A stretch of DNA of 64,000 bases, taken from positions 1,550,001 to 1,614,000 of the forward strand of contig OZ219748.1 of assembly GCA_964291335.2 (NCBI GenBank), given 5' to 3'. The position numbers and the translations under genes are program-made. Shown here piece after piece: positions 1 through 8,837 of this stretch. Positions within the stretch are counted from its first letter, which is position 1. Each line of letters begins with the position of its first letter. Source of the DNA: G964291335 sp964291335. GTDB lineage: Bacteria > Chloroflexota > Dehalococcoidia > Lucifugimonadales > UBA3495. The notes beneath the pieces were generated by a model, which saw nothing but the letters and a program-made list of their open reading frames with translations, was not told the origin of the DNA and did no database searches.

Positions 1-89
1 CCACCGGCAAGAAATCCGGTTGACTTTCCGGCAGTTACGGCCTGAAAATGCCTGGTATCAACTTCCCGAAGTCGGAGGAAAGACGCGCT

Positions 90-1097
90 ATGAAATTGGG
101 CTTCTTCGTAACCAACCAGTACCTGCCCGGAGAATCCATGCCCGACAAAATCCGGGAAAGCGCCGAACAGGTTCGGGCCGCCCGGGCGGCCGGCTTCGAC
201 CTGATTTGCACCGGCCAGCATTACCTGTCCACACCCTACCAGATGAGCGCCAGCTTTCCCCTGCTGGCGCGGCTGGCGGCGGAGGCCGGGGAGATGGCAG
301 TGGCCGCTACCGTGTCGCTGGTGCCGCTGCATAACCCGGTGGAGCTGGCGGAAAGCGTTGCTACGATGGATGCTATCTGCAACGGCCGGTTTATTTTCGG
401 CGTGGGCCTGGGCTACCGGGAGGAGGAGTATGCCGCTTTCGGCATTAAGCGGGGGGAACGGGCGCCGCGTCTGCGCGAGGCGCTGGAGGTGATGCGGCAG
501 CTGTGGACGCAGGAAGAGGTGGCGTTTCAAGGCAAGTATTACCAGGTTCCCCCCATTGCGCCGGCTACCCGTCCGGTGCAGCAGCCCCACCCGCCCATCT
601 GGGTGGCGGCCAACAATGACCGGGCCATCCGGCGGGCGGCGCGCTGGGGCTACCCCTGGCTGATTAACCCTCACGCCACGCTGGAGATGGTAGCCAATCA
701 GTGGCAGGGCTGGCGGGAAGAGTTGCAGCAGGCGGGGCAGCCCATGCCGCCCGCGCTGCCGATGATGCGGGAACTGTACGTGGCCCAGGACCGGGAAACC
801 GCTTATCGGGAAAGCGAGCCTTACCTGGCGCCCAAGTATGCCGCCTACGCTGCCTGGGGGCAGGACAAGGCCCTGCCCGGTGAAGAGAGCTTTGCCGTCC
901 CCTACCGGGAACTGGCCCGCAGCCGCTTTCTGCTGGGTTCCCCCGAAGACGTGGCCGAAGAAATCCGCCGCTGTCAGCAGAAACTGGGGGTCAATTACCT
1001 GATTTGCCGAATGCAATGGCCGGGAATGCCCCAGGAAGCCGCCCTGCGGCAAATTGAGTTGCTGGGCCGGGAGGTGATACCACGGGTTAAGGATTAA
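90..1097 (+). CDS. LLM-class flavin/F420-dependent oxidoreductase
   Basis: A 335-residue luciferase-like monooxygenase (TIM barrel) that would use reduced FMN or F420 to oxidise or reduce an unknown organic substrate in the cytosol. Family signs are the N-terminal beta strand MKLGFFVTNQ, the segment TVSLVPLHNPVELAESVATMD, the strand RFIFGVGLGYREEEYAAFG with the conserved G-x-G-W/Y-R-E pattern, and the PHPPIWVAANND strand. An upstream in-frame ATG at 48 exists, but the start at 90 is preferred because GGAGG lies 11 bases before it and the protein then begins at the first barrel strand. A hairpin follows the stop and faces the convergent ABC transporter. The substrate and the flavin versus F420 choice cannot be read from sequence. 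A second LLM gene lies at 48841-49683. Confidence 0.88.
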   Translation: MKLGFFVTNQYLPGESMPDKIRESAEQVRAARAAGFDLICTGQHYLSTPYQMSASFPLLARLAAEAGEMAVAATVSLVPLHNPVELAESVATMDAICNGRFIFGVGLGYREEEYAAFGIKRGERAPRLREALEVMRQLWTQEEVAFQGKYYQVPPIAPATRPVQQPHPPIWVAANNDRAIRRAARWGYPWLINPHATLEMVANQWQGWREELQQAGQPMPPALPMMRELYVAQDRETAYRESEPYLAPKYAAYAAWGQDKALPGEESFAVPYRELARSRFLLGSPEDVAEEIRRCQQKLGVNYLICRMQWPGMPQEAALRQIELLGREVIPRVKD

Positions 1098-1112
1098 GAG
1101 GCTACGGCTGCT

Positions 1113-1145
1113 TCAGCCGGCCGGCGGGAAGGGCCGGTTTTGCCG
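1113..1145 (+). terminator. Hairpin between convergent genes
   Basis: A GC-rich inverted repeat (GCCGGCC / GGGCCGGT) is followed by TTTTG, 16-48 bases after the LLM oxidoreductase stop. It could end that transcript before the oppositely oriented ABC transporter gene. Confidence 0.45.
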
Positions 1146-1181
1146 GGCCAAAGAACCGGCGGCAAAGGCCGGCCCAGCCCT

Positions 1182-3110
1182 TCAGGCCGGCGCGCCGGCT
1201 TCCGAATGCCGGATGCTGCCATCGGAAAGGACTACCCCATCCTCACAGTAACACTCCACTCGTCCGCCCTCGAACTGTTCCTCGTAGAGCCGCGCGTACC
1301 GGCCGTTGCGGGCCAGCAGCTCCGGATGCGAGCCATGTTCCACCACCCGCCCCTGGTCGATGACGTAGATTACATCGGCGGCGATGATGGTGGAAAGCCG
1401 GTGGGCAATAGCAACGGTGGTGCGCCCCCGCAGCAGCGGTTCCAGCGCCGATTGAACGTAACGCTCGCTGACCGTATCCAGCGCCGAGGTAGCTTCGTCC
1501 AGAATCAGCAGCCGGGGCTGGTGCAGAATTACCCGGGCAATCGAGAGGCGCTGCCGTTCCCCGCCCGACAACCGGTAGCCGCGCTCGCCGACTATGGTAT
1601 CGTAGCCGTCGGGGAACTCCGTAATCCGGTCATGGATATAGGCGGCCCGGGCGGCGGCCTCTACCTCTGACTGGGCGGCCCCGGGGTTGCCGTAGAGCAG
1701 GTTTTCCCGAATGGAGGCGTGGAACAGGTAGCTTTCCTGGGCAACATACCCAATCAGGCCGGCCAGCGAGTCCAGCCGTATCTGCCGGACGTCGATGCCA
1801 TCGATGCGGATGCTGCCCTCGGTGGCGTCGTACAGCCGGGGTATCAGGTAAGAGATAGTCGTCTTGCCGGCGCCGCTGGGGCCAACGAAGGCGGCCAGCT
1901 GCCCGGCCTCGATGTGGAAACTGACGCCGTCCAGGGCCCAGCGGGTTTCGGCCGCCGCCGGCGCTGTTGCTTCCTGCTCCGGGTCGGACGGCGGCAGGGC
2001 CTCCCGGTGGGCGGCGTAGTTGACCCGTACCCGGTCGAAAGTTATGGCGCCGGCGGCCTGTTCCGGGGTCAAAGTCAGGGCGTCCGGGGCGTCCACGATT
2101 TCGGGCCGGATGTCCAGGTAGGCGAAAATCCGCTCGAACAGCGCCAGCGAGGCTTGCAGTTCCACCGACACCTCCAGCAGCCGGCCAATGGGGAAGTAGA
2201 GGCGGCTTTGCAGAGTGGTAAAGGCTACGATGGTGCCGGGGGAAACCTGATTGGCGCCCCCGCCGCCAATCAGGTAGCCGGCCAGCAGGTAAATGGCCAC
2301 CGGCGACAGGGAAAAGAAGATTTGCATCAAAGTGAAAAAAGACTGGCCGGTCATCTGCTGGCGGATTACCAGGTCGGAAAGTTTCTGGTTTTCCTGGTGA
2401 AACCGCTCGATTTCCCGGCTTTGCCGGCCGAACAGCTTGGCCAGCATAATGCCGGAAATAGACAGGGTTTCCTGGGTTATGGCCGTAACCTCGGCGGTAG
2501 TCTGCTGGGTTTCGGCGGCCACCGCCCGCCGCCGGGCCCCGACCACCCGGCTGAGCAGGAAGAAGACCGGCGCCGTTCCCACCGCCACCACCGTCAGTTC
2601 CCAGGAAAGAACCAGCATCGCTATCAGCGTGCTGATGAGGATAACGCAGTTGGACAGCACGTCGGAGACGGTGTTGGTTACTACCCGCTGCACGCCGCCC
2701 ACGTCGTTGGCCACCCGGGACTGAATTTCTCCGGTGCGCGTGCCGGTAAAGAAGCCCAGGGACAGGCTTTGCAGGTGGCGATAGAGGGTATCCCGCAGGT
2801 CCCGCATTACCCGCTGGCCCACCAGGTTGGTCAGGTAGGTCTGGATGATGCCCAGCCCGCCGGTCAGCACAGTAACGGCGGCCATCACCCCGGCCAGCAG
2901 CCACAGCAGGCCCAGGTTGGGCTGCCCGGCCTCCGGAAACAGGGCCGAGTCGAAGACCACCTGAATCAGCACCGGGTTAACCACGCCCAGGCCGGCGGTA
3001 ACCGTAATCAGCGCCCCCACCAGCGCAACCCGTCCGGTGTAGGGACGGAAGGCGGCCACGATGCGGGGCGTCAACCGGCCGGATGCAGTCTGCCGCGCTG
3101 TCTTAACCAT
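1182..3110 (-). CDS. ABC exporter, fused permease and ATPase (MsbA/BmrA type)
   Basis: A 642-residue half-transporter that would dimerise in the inner membrane and export lipids, drugs or peptides using ATP. About residues 15-345 form the type I exporter membrane domain with six hydrophobic segments. The nucleotide-binding domain follows: Walker A GPSGAGKTT near residue 408, ABC signature LSGGE near 513, and Walker B LLILDEATSALD near 535, followed by the IAHRLST switch histidine. The chosen start is the ATG at 3110. A longer frame begins 14 codons upstream, but a TATAAT box lies only 10 bases before the chosen ATG, so the extra codons would overlap the promoter and the mRNA is probably leaderless or nearly so. 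An unusual proline/alanine/glutamate-rich linker joins the two domains. Substrate unknown. Confidence 0.93.
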   Translation of the reverse strand: MVKTARQTASGRLTPRIVAAFRPYTGRVALVGALITVTAGLGVVNPVLIQVVFDSALFPEAGQPNLGLLWLLAGVMAAVTVLTGGLGIIQTYLTNLVGQRVMRDLRDTLYRHLQSLSLGFFTGTRTGEIQSRVANDVGGVQRVVTNTVSDVLSNCVILISTLIAMLVLSWELTVVAVGTAPVFFLLSRVVGARRRAVAAETQQTTAEVTAITQETLSISGIMLAKLFGRQSREIERFHQENQKLSDLVIRQQMTGQSFFTLMQIFFSLSPVAIYLLAGYLIGGGGANQVSPGTIVAFTTLQSRLYFPIGRLLEVSVELQASLALFERIFAYLDIRPEIVDAPDALTLTPEQAAGAITFDRVRVNYAAHREALPPSDPEQEATAPAAAETRWALDGVSFHIEAGQLAAFVGPSGAGKTTISYLIPRLYDATEGSIRIDGIDVRQIRLDSLAGLIGYVAQESYLFHASIRENLLYGNPGAAQSEVEAAARAAYIHDRITEFPDGYDTIVGERGYRLSGGERQRLSIARVILHQPRLLILDEATSALDTVSERYVQSALEPLLRGRTTVAIAHRLSTIIAADVIYVIDQGRVVEHGSHPELLARNGRYARLYEEQFEGGRVECYCEDGVVLSDGSIRHSEAGAPA

Positions 3111-3120
3111 AGCGAGGGTT

Positions 3121-3126
3121 ATTATA
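3121..3126 (-). promoter_or_regulatory. -10 box very close to the ABC transporter start
   Basis: On the minus strand TATAAT is followed by only 10 bases (AACCCTCGCT) before ATG. With the usual 6-8 base distance to the transcription start, the 5' leader would be only 2-4 nucleotides long and no Shine-Dalgarno sequence would be transcribed. Confidence 0.45.
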
Positions 3127-3356
3127 ATACACCGGCAACAACCGCCAAACACCCCGGCGGGCTGGTGGCAAACCTGGAAAACGCTGGCAATGTTCAGCCC
3201 CGGGGTGGGTAGCGGCGGCGGTTAACGGCCGGCCGCTGGCAGTTCAACCGGTCAGAGGAAGAAAAGCTGACGGAAAAACAGGGTGGCCGACCGCCCGGAA
3301 AGTGCGTAACCGGCCGCCGTGGTAGCGGGTGTTGAGGAGACAGCTGGAAAAGGTGC

Positions 3357-4265
3357 TTACGCAATCTCCTCAAAGTAATAGTCATCCAGCCTCTTCACTT
3401 CGTAGGTTTCTCCGATTACCACGCCTACGTTGTGCTTGATCATTAACGCCGCCAGTTTCTTGCCATCAATCAGCTGGATGGATTTAGGCCCTTTGGAAAT
3501 CTCTCGGGCCGTTTTGTAGGCTTGGGAAGCGAATTCGGCATTAGTTATAAACACACCTCTGGTTGCGCCGTATCTATCCAGACTTCCGGAAAAATTGCGT
3601 ATGTCCGGTTCTCTTACCTGCCCGGTGGTGTACCGCTTGGCTTGCACGTAAACCTTTTCCAGCCCCAAGGGGTCTTGGTTAAGGATACCGTCAATCCCCT
3701 GATCGCCGGGTTTCCCAGCTTCCTGCTCAATTTCCCCGTAACCTATCCGGCTCAGCAACCGGTTCACCAGTATCTCAAAACTTTTCGGTGATACATCTTT
3801 GATTTTTTCCAGAAGCTCTCTCTCCAACTGACCCTGCAATTCCAGGTAACTTTTGGAGATTTGCTCGTATGGGTCGATCTCCTCAGTGGGTTCTCCTCCG
3901 ATAGTATTTCCATTAACTGGTTCCGGTTTCCTCTCCAGTTCATCCCGCAACTTCATCAGCTCTGAAGTCGTAATTTCCCTTGGGTGATCCATGAGGTACT
4001 TTCGCCCCTGCTCCGTGATTTGCCGCTTGCCCCTCTCTGGCGATTCCAGCAGTCCGGCGTTCTTCAGACTGCTAATGGCCCACGAGGTACGGCTATATAC
4101 CTTGGTAAGGACACCTGTCGGTATCATCTCGTTGAGGTCTTCTTCGGTTAAGTCAAGCTTGCCAGAAAGACTGTCTCTGACGTCTTTAATCGAAAAGGCG
4201 CCCTCGGCTTCGGCTGCTATTTCCAGCACAGCCCGATTGAATTGGCTGGATGGGGGTACTGCCAT
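3357..4265 (-). CDS. Mrr-family restriction endonuclease
   Basis: A 302-residue protein with the two-part layout of Mrr enzymes. The N-terminal winged-helix Mrr_N region (about residues 1-100) carries the pattern TSWAISSLKNAGLLESPERGKRQIT, and the C-terminal PD-(D/E)XK endonuclease domain (about residues 165-300) carries GDQGIDG and VYVQAKRY, the catalytic D and QxK triad. Such proteins cut modified DNA and act in defence. The start at 4265 is supported by GGAGGA eight bases upstream. The longer open frame upstream reads as non-coding. A small gene of unknown function lies 176 bases upstream on the same strand. No methyltransferase is adjacent, in line with a modification-dependent enzyme. 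Target specificity is not inferable. Confidence 0.88.
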   Translation of the reverse strand: MAVPPSSQFNRAVLEIAAEAEGAFSIKDVRDSLSGKLDLTEEDLNEMIPTGVLTKVYSRTSWAISSLKNAGLLESPERGKRQITEQGRKYLMDHPREITTSELMKLRDELERKPEPVNGNTIGGEPTEEIDPYEQISKSYLELQGQLERELLEKIKDVSPKSFEILVNRLLSRIGYGEIEQEAGKPGDQGIDGILNQDPLGLEKVYVQAKRYTTGQVREPDIRNFSGSLDRYGATRGVFITNAEFASQAYKTAREISKGPKSIQLIDGKKLAALMIKHNVGVVIGETYEVKRLDDYYFEEIA

Positions 4266-4441
4266 TTTCGTTCCTCCATGTAACTTGAACATTAAGCCCG
4301 GTTGATTCCGGCTTGCACAAGCCGATTGTAGCGCACCTGTCAAGCCTGATTTCGGCAGCATTCTGCGGCCGGCAGTAGCGCAGCAGCAGCGTAGGGGCCA
4401 CCGGGCGCTGCATTCCATACGCTGAACAACCGCAAACGCGC

Positions 4442-4708
4442 CTAATCGTCGGTCCCGCCATATACATGGACGCGGATTGCCCGGCGCCATGCATCCGAAG
4501 GCAGCGCGCCAACCCGGATTAACATCTGGGCATGCTGCTCCACCATGCTGACAATGGCATCCAGGTGCTCGTCCAGCGTTCCCTCCTTCACCATCCGGCG
4601 CACGGTGGTTTTATCCTGCTTCCGCATATGATCAACCGCCCACTTGCGCAAGGTCTTGCGCCCCGGAAAGTCCCGCCATTCCGGTGCAATATCCAATATG
4701 CTTTTCAT
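4442..4708 (-). CDS. Small protein of unknown function upstream of Mrr
   Basis: An 88-residue soluble, mostly helical, basic-then-acidic protein that I do not recognise. A strong Shine-Dalgarno (GGAGGT, 8 bases upstream) selects the ATG at 4708 rather than the longer open frame. Visible features are a central KTLRKWAVDHMRKQDKTTVRRM stretch with many basic residues and a predicted second helix DEHLDAIVSMVEQHAQMLIRVG. There are no cysteines, signal peptide or membrane segment. It is on the same strand as the Mrr-like gene and could be co-transcribed with it, but the 176-base gap leaves that open. It could be an accessory or regulatory partner; this is only positional inference. Confidence 0.6.
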   Translation of the reverse strand: MKSILDIAPEWRDFPGRKTLRKWAVDHMRKQDKTTVRRMVKEGTLDEHLDAIVSMVEQHAQMLIRVGALPSDAWRRAIRVHVYGGTDD

Positions 4709-4959
4709 GCTGTTTACCTCCAGCTTAATGAGCTTATTCTTCCTGCTTACCATGCACCACCCACCCGCTATTACTATTATTATTTCACGTCCGGGCAAAT
4801 TTAATTTCGGCAACTTTTTGCTGCCGGCGGCGACGGCGCAGCGTACTTCAGCCGGAGCTTTCCCCCGGCCTTTAACGGCCGGTTCGGCGCCGGGGCGTGT
4901 GTTACACTATCCTAGCCCCGGTTCTATGCCGGGCAATCAAACCATGGGAGTGCTTGCGC

Positions 4960-7014
4960 ATGGCGCCACCGGGCGACATTTTCGGCGTTATCCCCTTGTG
5001 GGTCGGCGTTTACCTGGCCCTGATTATCACCCAGGCATTGGCCGGCGGGCTGGCGTACCGGCGGGTAATTCACCTGATTCGGCAGGGGCGCGGCGCAGCC
5101 CGCTTCGACCGTCCCTGGGAGCGGTTCACCGGGGCCGCCGCCATCGTTCTGGGGCAGCGCAAGGTGCTGCAGCGGGTCGGGACGCAGGACGCCCGCAGCC
5201 GGGGAATCGACCTGGCCGGGCTGGGCCACGCCTTCATCTTCTGGGGGTTCCTCTCCTTCTCCCTCAGCTACCTTATCTTCATCTTTGGCGCTTCCCTGTG
5301 GCCGCCCCTGCCCGAAACCCTGCTTACCGGGACCGGCGTCCGGATTTACAGCAGCTATCTGGACCTTTACGCCGTGCTGATTCTGGGCGTTCTGGTCTGG
5401 GCCCTGGTTCGCCGCTGGGCCGTTAAGCCCTACCGCCTGAGCTTTGACCTGACCCGCAACATCGATGCGGTTATCGTGGTGGCCTTGACTGCCAGCCTGA
5501 TGGCGGCCACCCTGCTGGTACACGCCAGCTATGTGGCTGCCGGCGGCTCGGGGCCGGAAGCGCAGGTTCCCGTTGGCCGCTTACTGGGCAATAGCATGGT
5601 CAGCCTGGGCCTGAGCCAGGCGGCGGCCGGCGCGCTCCATGCCATCTTCTGGTGGCTGCACCTGGCGATTATCCTGGGCTTTGGCCTTTACATTCCCATG
5701 TCCAAGCACATACATATGCTGGGCGCGCCGCTGAACGCCTACTTCCGTTCCCTGGAACCGCGGGGAACCCTGGCGCCGCTCGACCTGGAAAACGCCGAGC
5801 GGTTTGGCGCCAGCCGGGTTCAGGACTTCACCTGGAAGCAGCTGCTGGACGGTTACGCCTGCGCCGTTTGCGGTCGCTGCACCGATGCCTGCCCGGCCAA
5901 CGCCACCGGCAAAATCCTGTCGCCCATGCACATCGTGGAAAACCTGAAAGAGCATATGCTCGCCATCGGACACCAGGGGCCGCGGGACCCGGAACACGTG
6001 GAGCCGACGCCCCTGATTAATGAGGCAATACCGGAGCAGATGATCTGGGACTGCGTTTCCTGCGGCGCCTGTATGGAAGAATGCCCGGTGGTGGTAGAGC
6101 ATATTCCCACAATAATGGACCTGCGGCGCAGCCTGGTGCTGGAAGAGTCGCGCATCCCGGAGACCGGGATGAATGCGCTGCTCAGCCTGGAACAGCGGGG
6201 GCACCCCTGGCGGGGAACCCAGTTTTCGCGCACTGATTGGGCCGAAGGGCTGGCAGTGCCTACCCTGGCCGAAAAGCCGGATGCCGGGATCCTGTTCTGG
6301 GTGGGCTGTACCGCCGCCCTGGAGCAGCGCAGCCAGGGTACGGCCCGTTCCATGGTCAAGGTGTTGAAGGCGGCCGGCGTGGACTTTGCCATCCTGGGCA
6401 GCGAGGAAACCTGCACCGGCGACCCGGCCCGCCGCATGGGCAACGAGTATCTGTTCCAGCTGCTGGCCGCCAGGAACATTGAGACCCTGAATGGCTACAA
6501 CGTCAGGAAAATCGTTACCATCTGTCCGCACTGCTTCAACACTATGCGCAATGAATACCCCCAGTTCGGCGGCGAGTTTGAGGTGCTGCACTACAGCCAG
6601 TTCGTGGATGAGTTGATTCAGCAGGGCCGCATTAAGCCCATCAAGATGATGAACCTGGACCTGGCCTACCATGACTCCTGCTTCCTGGGGCGGCATAACG
6701 GCATCTACGACCAGCCCCGCAGAATTGCCCGCTCGATACCGGGCCTGCGGCTGGTAGAGATGTCGCCGCGCTGCCGGGAACGGGGTTTCTGCTGCGGCGC
6801 CGGCGGCGGCCATATGTGGATTGAGGAAAGCCAGGGCGAGCGCATTAACCACGTCCGCACCGACCACTTCCTGGAAACCAACGCTGATACCGTGGGCGTT
6901 TCCTGTCCCTTCTGCCTGCAAATGATGACCGAGGGGATTCAGTCCAAAGGCATGGCGCAGGAAAAAGCGGCCAAAGATGTGCTGGAAATCCTGGCGGAAA
7001 GTTTGGGTAATTAA
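4960..7014 (+). CDS. Membrane-bound Fe-S oxidoreductase, HdrD/GlpC-like with nitrate reductase gamma-type membrane domain
   Basis: A 684-residue fusion. Residues 1 to about 260 hold several membrane helices of the NarI type with histidines suited to heme b. Then come two 4Fe-4S motifs, CAVCGRCTDAC near 301 and CVSCGACMEEC near 365, and two CCG domains with CTAALEQ near 448, SCFLGRHNG near 572, GFCCGAGGG near 608 and CPFC near 648. Such proteins pass electrons between a cytosolic donor (often an electron-transfer flavoprotein of acyl-CoA oxidation) and the quinone pool. The ATG at 4960 has GGGAG 10 bases upstream; an earlier in-frame ATG at 4897 is less likely. Its last seven codons are the left end of the tandem repeat unit that carries the downstream Uma2 genes. 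Confidence 0.88.
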   Translation: MAPPGDIFGVIPLWVGVYLALIITQALAGGLAYRRVIHLIRQGRGAARFDRPWERFTGAAAIVLGQRKVLQRVGTQDARSRGIDLAGLGHAFIFWGFLSFSLSYLIFIFGASLWPPLPETLLTGTGVRIYSSYLDLYAVLILGVLVWALVRRWAVKPYRLSFDLTRNIDAVIVVALTASLMAATLLVHASYVAAGGSGPEAQVPVGRLLGNSMVSLGLSQAAAGALHAIFWWLHLAIILGFGLYIPMSKHIHMLGAPLNAYFRSLEPRGTLAPLDLENAERFGASRVQDFTWKQLLDGYACAVCGRCTDACPANATGKILSPMHIVENLKEHMLAIGHQGPRDPEHVEPTPLINEAIPEQMIWDCVSCGACMEECPVVVEHIPTIMDLRRSLVLEESRIPETGMNALLSLEQRGHPWRGTQFSRTDWAEGLAVPTLAEKPDAGILFWVGCTAALEQRSQGTARSMVKVLKAAGVDFAILGSEETCTGDPARRMGNEYLFQLLAARNIETLNGYNVRKIVTICPHCFNTMRNEYPQFGGEFEVLHYSQFVDELIQQGRIKPIKMMNLDLAYHDSCFLGRHNGIYDQPRRIARSIPGLRLVEMSPRCRERGFCCGAGGGHMWIEESQGERINHVRTDHFLETNADTVGVSCPFCLQMMTEGIQSKGMAQEKAAKDVLEILAESLGN

Positions 7015-7032
7015 GCCCGGCAAAGTTATAAT
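7003..7032 (+). promoter_or_regulatory. Promoter of Uma2 copy 1, repeated in every unit
   Basis: TTGGGT (7003-7008), an 18-base spacer and TATAAT (7027-7032) precede the first Uma2 gene; the -35 element overlaps the last codons of the Fe-S oxidoreductase. The same arrangement recurs in the other three units, so each copy appears to carry its own promoter. Confidence 0.5.
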
Positions 7033-7085
7033 GGGTTCAACCGGCAGGGCCCGCCGCCCCGACTCCAATCAGGAACAGGTGCGTT

Positions 7086-7880
7086 ATGACCACCGCCAAA
7101 TCGCCAGCTCCAGCGTACCCGGACGTGGTTCCCGTGGCGGACCCGCCCAAAGGACGCCGCCAGGCTATGACTACATTCGAACAGTTGGGGGAAACTGGCA
7201 ACTCGCACCATTTAATAGCCTTTCTGGGGCAACCGGAAACGACGATAGTTTCCAGTGAACGCTACCTGATGGCGGAGCTGAACGCCTGGCCGACAGAGAG
7301 GCGCGTGCCGGATATGCTGGTGGCGTTCAACGTGGACCGCGCGCGGTTTATGGCCCGGAATGCGTATGTGATTGCGGAACAGGGGAAGCCGCCGGATTTC
7401 GTACTGGAAATAGCCTCGCGCAGCAACCCGTGGCAGGACATAGTTGACAAGCGGCGGATCTATGCGGAGTGGGGTATTCCCGAATACTGGCGATTTGACA
7501 AGACCGGACAATATCACCAGGCGCGCCTGGCTGGGGAGGTTCTGGCAGAAGGGGAGTACCGGCCGGTAGAGATTGAGGAGTTGGCTCCGGACATTCTGGA
7601 GGGGTACAGTGCGGCGTTGGGGCTGAATATAAGGTGGGAACGGCAGCAGCTTTTCTGGTACGACCCGGGCACTGGTCAGCCCATACCCTCCTTCCAGTCA
7701 GAACGCGCCCGGGCGGAACGGGAAACTGCCCGAGCGGAACAGGAAACTGCCCGGGCGGAACGGGAAACCGCCCGAGCGGAACAGGAAACGGCTCGGGCGG
7801 AACGGGAACGGTCGGCGCGGCTGGCTGCCGAAGAGCAGATTCGCCGCCTGGAAGAACGGCTGCGGCGGTATGAAGGGTAG
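7086..7880 (+). CDS. Uma2-family PD-(D/E)XK endonuclease, copy 1
   Basis: A 264-residue protein. The Uma2 nuclease core (about residues 35-190) contains RRVPDMLVAF (first acidic residue), PPDFVLEIASRSN (E-x-A-S pattern), and DIVDKRRIYAEWGIPEYWRFD, typical of the family found in large copy number in Chloroflexota and cyanobacteria. The C-terminal tail is a charged coiled coil of five seven-residue repeats (ARAERET / ARAEQET) followed by AAEEQIRRLEERLRRYEG. The biological role of Uma2 proteins is not settled; transposon-associated and nucleic-acid-cleaving roles are proposed. The start at 7086 is conserved in all four copies. Copies 2-4 are open further upstream only because their leader lacks the frame break present here. 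Confidence 0.9.
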   Translation: MTTAKSPAPAYPDVVPVADPPKGRRQAMTTFEQLGETGNSHHLIAFLGQPETTIVSSERYLMAELNAWPTERRVPDMLVAFNVDRARFMARNAYVIAEQGKPPDFVLEIASRSNPWQDIVDKRRIYAEWGIPEYWRFDKTGQYHQARLAGEVLAEGEYRPVEIEELAPDILEGYSAALGLNIRWERQQLFWYDPGTGQPIPSFQSERARAERETARAEQETARAERETARAEQETARAERERSARLAAEEQIRRLEERLRRYEG

Positions 7881-8003
7881 CGCCATAACTGTTTCGCCCG
7901 GCATTTTTGCAGCGGAAAGTTTGGGTAATTAAGCTCGGCAAAGTTATAATTGGTTCAACCGGCAGGGCCCGCCGCCCCGACTCCAATCAGGGACAGGTGC
8001 GTT

Positions 8004-8714
8004 ATGACCACCGCCAAATCGCCAGCTCCAGCGTACCCGGACGTGGTTCCCGTGGCGGACCCGCCCAAAGGACGCCGCCAGGCTATGACTACATTCGAAC
8101 AGTTGGGGGAAACTGGCAACTCGCACCATTTAATAGCCTTTCTGGGGCAACCGGAGACGACGATAGTTTCCAGTGAACGCTACCTGATGGCGGAGTTGAA
8201 CGCCTGGCCGACAGAGAGGCGCGTGCCGGATATGCTGGTGGCGTTCAACGTGGACCGCGCGCGGTTTATGGCCCGGAATGCGTATGTGATTGCGGAACAG
8301 GGGAAGCCGCCGGATTTCGTACTGGAAATAGCCTCGCGCAGCAACCCGTGGCAGGATATAGTTGACAAGCGGCGGATCTATGCGGAGTGGGGTATTCCCG
8401 AATACTGGCGATTTGACAAGACCGGACAATATCACCAGGCGCGCCTGGCTGGAGAGGTTCTGGCAGAGGGGGAGTACCGGCCGGTAGAGATTGGGGAGTT
8501 GGCTCCGGACATTCTGGAGGGGTACAGTGCGGCGTTGGGGCTGAATATAAGGTGGGAACGGCAGCAGCTTTTCTGGTACGACCCGGGCACTGGTCAGCCC
8601 ATACCCTCCTTCCAGTCAGAACGCGCCCGGGCGGAGCGGGAACGGGCGGCGCGGCTGGCCGCCGAAGAGCAGATTCGCCGCCTGGAAGAACGGCTGCGGC
8701 GGTATGAAAGGTAG
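8004..8714 (+). CDS. Uma2-family endonuclease, copy 2 (shortest tail)
   Basis: A 236-residue near-identical paralogue of the 7086 gene. The nuclease core is almost unchanged (for instance VEIGELAPD for VEIEELAPD), while the coiled-coil tail has a single ARAERER heptad instead of five, making it 28 residues shorter. The ATG at 8004 aligns with the start of copy 1. An in-frame ATG at 7950 would add 18 residues encoded by the promoter-proximal leader and is considered unlikely. Confidence 0.88.
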   Translation: MTTAKSPAPAYPDVVPVADPPKGRRQAMTTFEQLGETGNSHHLIAFLGQPETTIVSSERYLMAELNAWPTERRVPDMLVAFNVDRARFMARNAYVIAEQGKPPDFVLEIASRSNPWQDIVDKRRIYAEWGIPEYWRFDKTGQYHQARLAGEVLAEGEYRPVEIGELAPDILEGYSAALGLNIRWERQQLFWYDPGTGQPIPSFQSERARAERERAARLAAEEQIRRLEERLRRYER

Positions 8715-8837
8715 CGCCATAGCTGTTCCGCCCGGCATTTTTGCAGCGGAAAGTTTGGGTAATTAAGCCCGGCAAAGTTATAATTGGTTCAACCGGCAGG
8801 GCCCGCCGCCCCGACTCCAATCAGGGACAGGTGCGTT

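Noticed and set aside
5581..7068. A 495-codon minus-strand frame opposite the Fe-S oxidoreductase
   Set aside because: Shadow of a gene with clear Fe-S motifs on the plus strand; no start signal or family.
7950..8003. N-terminal extension (MVQPAGPAAP) of Uma2 copies 2-4
   Set aside because: The codons come from the leader after TATAAT; copy 1 does not keep this frame open with an ATG, and the start MTTAKS is common to all.
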